This document shows, piece after piece, positions 6,164 through 7,843 of a DNA stretch of 7,843 nt. Location: contig USSL01000071.1 in the NCBI GenBank assembly GCA_900557175.1, positions 1-7,843 on the forward strand, read 5' to 3'. The stretch's first letter is position 1, and the number at the start of each line of letters is the position of its first letter. The notes below the pieces were generated by a model. It was not told where the DNA came from. It ran no database searches and saw only the letters and a list, made by a program, of their open reading frames with translations. This stretch comes from an uncultured Eubacteriales bacterium (GTDB lineage Bacteria; Bacillota; Clostridia; Lachnospirales; Lachnospiraceae). Both the position numbers and the translations under genes were made by a program.

Positions 6164-6183
6164 GCAGAGCGGCAAGTCTCTGC
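6164..6183 (-). terminator. Hairpin just after the 51-codon ORF, possible terminator
   Basis: On the minus strand, GCAGAG (6183-6178) and CTCTGC (6169-6164) form a 6-bp stem with an 8-base loop, then GATATTTTAG. It starts five bases after the stop codon. The T-tract is interrupted, so efficiency is uncertain. Confidence 0.5.
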
Positions 6184-6188
6184 TAATT

Positions 6189-6344
6189 CTAACCTTGTAA
6201 GTCCTCTTTTAAATCCTGCAAAAGCTCATCTAATTTTTTATCTGTCTCCTCTTTTGTAGTTTCTTCCTTAGCTCCCTCAAGACCTCTGATAATCTGTTTC
6301 AACCAACTTTTAAACTGTAAATCTGTCATTCCCATTTCTTGCAT
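6189..6344 (-). CDS. Small charged helical protein, 51 residues, unknown function
   Basis: This short gene encodes MQEMGMTDLQFKSWLKQ followed by a very charged helical tail rich in E and K (about residues 24-49, KEETTKEETDKKLDELL...). It has no signal peptide or membrane segment, so it is probably a cytoplasmic soluble protein. A strong promoter and a GGAGG (6351-6347) support it as a real gene. The start is ambiguous: the first ATG (6344) is only 2 bases from GGAGG, while the second (6335) is 11 bases away and the third (6329) is 17. Initiation at the second is perhaps likeliest, giving 48 residues. It lies just downstream of the Cro-like regulator, on the same strand, but with its own promoter. 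I do not recognise a characterised family. Confidence 0.65.
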   Translation of the reverse strand: MQEMGMTDLQFKSWLKQIIRGLEGAKEETTKEETDKKLDELLQDLKEDLQG

Positions 6345-6370
6345 TACCTCCACTTTTTTCAACTCCTTTC

Positions 6371-6398
6371 GGGCAGTTAAGGTCTTGCCCCCTTAACT
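6371..6398 (-). repeat. +1 hairpin with an alternative pairing in the leader of the 51-codon ORF
   Basis: On the minus strand, AGTTAAGG (6398-6391) and CCTTAACT (6382-6375) form a perfect 8-bp stem with loop GGGCAAGA. The loop's GGGCA can instead pair with TGCCC (6375-6371), so two mutually exclusive hairpins are possible. The first stem begins after a 6-base gap from the -10, as at the rrn promoters. As DNA it could equally be an operator. Confidence 0.65.
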
Positions 6399-6404
6399 AT
6401 TTCT

Positions 6405-6433
6405 ATAATACCACATTTTAATAACTTTGTAAA
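6405..6433 (-). promoter_or_regulatory. Promoter of the 51-codon ORF
   Basis: Minus strand -35 TTTACA (6433-6428), 17-bp spacer, extended -10 TGG-TATTAT (6410-6405). Its -35 lies inside a 16-bp sequence (6425-6440) that recurs in the rightward promoter at 6779-6794. A hairpin starts at the predicted +1. Confidence 0.8.
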
Positions 6434-6440
6434 GTGATAT
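6425..6440. promoter_or_regulatory. Candidate operator, copy 1 (CTTTGTAAAGTGATAT)
   Basis: This matches 15 of 16 bases with 6779-6794, in the same orientation. It covers the -35 of the leftward small-ORF promoter and lies five bases beyond the stop codon of the Cro-like regulator. The core CTTTRTAAAG is palindromic or nearly so, as expected for a dimeric regulator. Confidence 0.5.
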
Positions 6441-6445
6441 CTCGA

Positions 6446-6685
6446 TTATTTTTTAAAATTATATTTCTTTTTTTCATCCTCATTTTCAACATATTCTATG
6501 AGGTCTTTAGGCTGCATATCTAAAATTATACAAATTCTATTTATACTTTCCAAAGATATATTAGTATCTTCATTTTTTATTTTTTTAAGCGTATCTTGGC
6601 TCAAAATCTTTGTTACTTTTGCTTTATAGGTGTTAAATCCCTTGCGTTCCAATGCATCAGCTATATTGATTTTATACTTAAGCAT
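6446..6685 (-). CDS. Small Cro/CI-type (XRE-like) helix-turn-helix regulator
   Basis: This 79-residue protein is essentially a single HTH domain of the HTH_26 kind found on phages and mobile elements of Firmicutes. It reads YKINIADALERKGFNTYKAK..LSQDTLKKIKNEDTNISLESINRICIILDMQPKDLIEYVE. The recognition part is about residues 28-45, the LESINRICIILDMQPKDLIEY helices follow at about 45-65, and a lysine/glutamate-rich tail ends it. The ATG at 6685-6683 has AAGGAGG seven bases upstream. It is flanked by two promoters that share a 16-bp sequence, one for the leftward small ORF and one for the divergent rightward cluster. It therefore probably controls both sides, like a lysogeny or transfer switch. 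Operator and partners are inferred. Confidence 0.85.
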   Translation of the reverse strand: MLKYKINIADALERKGFNTYKAKVTKILSQDTLKKIKNEDTNISLESINRICIILDMQPKDLIEYVENEDEKKKYNFKK

Positions 6686-6706
6686 TTCAAATCCTCCTTT
6701 ATTTTT

Positions 6707-6735
6707 ACTATAACAAAAAAAAATTAAAAAGTCAA
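6707..6735 (-). promoter_or_regulatory. Promoter of the Cro-like regulator
   Basis: Minus strand -35 TTGACT (6735-6730), a 17-bp almost pure A/T spacer, -10 TATAGT (6712-6707). The A-tract in the spacer could make the promoter sensitive to supercoiling. The leader is only about 15-20 bases. Confidence 0.8.
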
Positions 6736-6768
6736 CAAAAAATATTTCTTATTAAAGTTACAATTTAC

Positions 6769-6797
6769 TTGACAATCTCTTTATAAAGTGATATACT
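6769..6797 (+). promoter_or_regulatory. Rightward promoter of the small-gene cluster
   Basis: -35 TTGACA (6769-6774), 17-bp spacer, -10 TATACT (6792-6797). It diverges from the regulator's promoter, with 33 bases between the two -35 elements. The shared 16-mer (6779-6794) fills the spacer and reaches into the -10. Confidence 0.88.
6779..6794. promoter_or_regulatory. Candidate operator, copy 2 (CTTTATAAAGTGATAT)
   Basis: Contains the perfect 10-bp palindrome CTTTATAAAG. A protein bound here would block the rightward promoter by covering the spacer and half of the -10. It differs from copy 1 at one base only. Confidence 0.5.
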
Positions 6798-6838
6798 ATG
6801 TCTATAGAAAAGAGAAAACACAAAGCGAGGTAAAAACC

Positions 6839-7114
6839 ATGACAAAAAATGAATTACTAAAAAAATTCAATCAATTACAACAACTAAAACAGTGCCACAT
6901 CGCCAATATTTCCGCAAACAGCAACAAGGCAGCAATCCAAAATGCCATCAACTGCTTAGAATGTTCGGATGAAATGCTTGAAAAATATTTGATTGTCGTT
7001 TCACTCAAATATGAAAATATAGGACGGACAATCGCAAATAACGGTGATTTCAAACATCACCAATACAACCGGCTGTTTGTATACGATACTGCAAGACAGA
7101 TTTTAGCAGATTAG
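6839..7114 (+). CDS. Hypothetical protein, 91 residues
   Basis: I do not recognise this gene. The N-terminus MTKNELLKKFNQLQQLKQCH is an amphipathic helix with coiled-coil character. A middle part with an asparagine/alanine-rich turn (SANSNKAAIQNAINCLECSDEMLEKYL) follows, then IGRTIANNGDFKHHQYNRLF. It has four cysteines or histidines in loose pairs (C19, H21, C38, C41) but no clear zinc motif. There is no membrane segment or signal. The ATG at 6839 is chosen because AGCGAGG lies about nine bases upstream and because the frame's earlier GTG falls inside the promoter. It is the first gene after the rightward promoter, so it is the one most directly controlled by the Cro-like regulator. It could be an early mobile-element protein; function unknown. 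Confidence 0.75.
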   Translation: MTKNELLKKFNQLQQLKQCHIANISANSNKAAIQNAINCLECSDEMLEKYLIVVSLKYENIGRTIANNGDFKHHQYNRLFVYDTARQILAD

Positions 7115-7119
7115 CCGAA

Positions 7120-7162
7120 ACGCTCCACCTTGGAGCGTCAGCCGCGGGATGATCGCCCGGCT
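7120..7162 (+). repeat. Two adjacent GC-rich hairpins between small genes
   Basis: The first is ACGCTCCA (7120-7127), loop CCT, TGGAGCGT (7131-7138), a perfect 8-bp stem. The second is AGCCG (7140-7144) with CGGCT (7158-7162), plus an inner GG/CC after a bulged C. Neither is followed by a T-run, so they are not typical terminators. They are far more GC-rich than the flanking genes. They may stabilise mRNA ends, attenuate transcription or bind a protein. Confidence 0.6.
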
Positions 7163-7199
7163 CTGATGATGGCAGATCAAAAAGAATGGAGGCAGGAAG

Positions 7200-7424
7200 A
7201 TGTTAAAAGGATTAACACTTACAGAATTTAAAGAGAAATTTCCACAGGTCAGTACATATGGATTGGAAGATCCGTTAAATGTATTTTTGGAAAATGGAGA
7301 GATCCTGATCGAAAGAGAATGGAATGGAGAAAAGTATATTTTGGGAAATGGAAAAAGTTACCGACCGGTATATAGACAGCTGGATGAAGATGATTATGAA
7401 ATCATCGGTTATATAGAAGATTAG
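7200..7424 (+). CDS. Hypothetical acidic protein, 74 residues
   Basis: I do not recognise a characterised family. The sequence runs MLKGLTLTEFKEKFPQ, YGLEDPLNVFLENGE, ILIEREWNGEKYIL and a tail DEDDYEIIGYIED. It is strongly acidic overall, with many E and D and few K and R. The alternating hydrophobic pattern in the second half suggests a small beta-rich fold. It has no signal peptide and no membrane helix. The ATG at 7200 has GGAGG seven bases upstream. It is 16 bases from the next gene, so the two are probably translated from one message. Small acidic proteins on mobile DNA sometimes act as DNA mimics, but nothing here proves that. Confidence 0.75.
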   Translation: MLKGLTLTEFKEKFPQVSTYGLEDPLNVFLENGEILIEREWNGEKYILGNGKSYRPVYRQLDEDDYEIIGYIED

Positions 7425-7440
7425 CGCAGGAGGGGATAAG

Positions 7441-7662
7441 ATGGCGAAAATATGCAGCGTGCAGGTTGAAATATTATTGACTGCTGATGAAAAAGCGTTA
7501 CTTGATCATTATGTGAAGGAACAAAATCAGAGATATAAAAAACGCGGAGCAACCCGGAACTGGTGGACACTGGAGAAACTGTTACAGTGTTTATTAAGCG
7601 ATATAACTTACCAGGCGGTAAAGTATCGCAGCGTTAGGGCTGTTTGGCAGAAACTGTCGTGA
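7441..7662 (+). CDS. Hypothetical basic protein, 73 residues
   Basis: I do not recognise this family. Residues 5-13 (CSVQVEILL) look like a beta strand, followed by helices at about 14-30 (ADEKALLDHYVKEQNQ) and 43-56 (TLEKLLQCLLSDIT). A short strand followed by two helices could be a ribbon-helix-helix type DNA-binding protein, but the match is weak. The middle segment RYKKRGATRNWW and the C-terminus are basic. The ATG at 7441 has AGGAGGGG seven bases upstream. It is the last clear gene of the rightward cluster. Its basic character next to the acidic 74-residue protein makes a paired role conceivable; that is speculation. Confidence 0.72.
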   Translation: MAKICSVQVEILLTADEKALLDHYVKEQNQRYKKRGATRNWWTLEKLLQCLLSDITYQAVKYRSVRAVWQKLS

Positions 7663-7751
7663 TTTGTCCCTGCCTTGTTTACAAATTCACACAGCGGAGG
7701 CGCTTGGATGTCTGGCGTCTTCGCCACAAAGAAAAGATCCTTTTTGTTTGT

Positions 7752-7843
7752 TGATCAAAAAAACAAAATAAGAGGATACCAGCAGACCTTAGCCGCAGGG
7801 TGGAGTTTGTGGATAAGCTGCTGTTTATGGAATCGTTGGTAAC
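7752..7843 (+). CDS. Possible start of another gene, cut by the right edge
   Basis: From the stop at 7752-7754, an open frame runs to the window edge. Its second half reads IPADLSRRVEFVDKLLFMESLV, which looks like natural protein in composition and codon use. It has no ATG; possible starts are GTG 7800 or an upstream start in another frame. A competing 44-codon frame, 7708-7842, has a good GGAGG (7696-7700), but its tail is unnaturally rich in W and C. A frameshifted or recoded gene start is one explanation. The interval 7663-7751 also holds a small TGGCG-TCTT-CGCCA hairpin (7713-7726). Confidence 0.3.

Noticed and set aside
6371..6398. H-type pseudoknot in the leader of the 51-codon ORF
   Set aside because: The two helices would have no connecting loop bases to cross an 8-bp stem, so mutually exclusive hairpins are more realistic.

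Overview
The window looks like a chromosomal segment of a low-GC Firmicute, most likely a Lachnospiraceae-type gut clostridium. Three things point there. The left edge is the start of a 16S rRNA gene (minus strand) with a Lachnospiraceae-like 5' sequence. The ribosome sites are strong AGGAGG types. The protein set (a CvpA-like protein, a DUF5711-like protein and an IS30 transposase) also fits. The genus cannot be named from this sequence.

Left half (1-4624, all minus strand). Positions 1-48 are the 5' end of a 16S rRNA gene. Positions 49-449 hold its leader and three tandem strong promoters, each with an upstream A-tract block and a hairpin beginning exactly at the predicted +1. Immediately upstream is a TetR regulator followed by a CPA2-type cation/proton antiporter (tetR 1685-2308, antiporter 450-1669). 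The antiporter reading frame is broken by one base in a T6 run. The tetR promoter carries two operator-like inverted repeats, so the pair is probably autorepressed. A terminator at 2378-2419 separates it from a second operon that encodes a DUF5711-like membrane-anchored beta-propeller protein (3170-4519) and a CvpA-family membrane protein (2422-3120).

Middle (about 4665-5931). This is a complete IS30-family insertion sequence with an intact 351-residue DDE transposase and imperfect terminal repeats.

Right part (about 5932-7843). This is accessory DNA of unknown function. It holds a structured non-coding stretch, a 51-codon charged small ORF with a strong promoter and a hairpin at its +1, a small Cro/CI-type regulator, and a divergent rightward cluster of three small unrecognised genes (91, 74 and 73 residues). 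A nearly identical 16-bp sequence lies in the promoters on both sides of the regulator and is a good operator candidate. The organisation resembles the regulatory end of an integrative or plasmid-like element or a prophage remnant, but no integrase, relaxase or replication gene is visible. The best leads are the promoter/+1 hairpin architecture, the shared 16-mer and the slippery-site frameshift in the antiporter.
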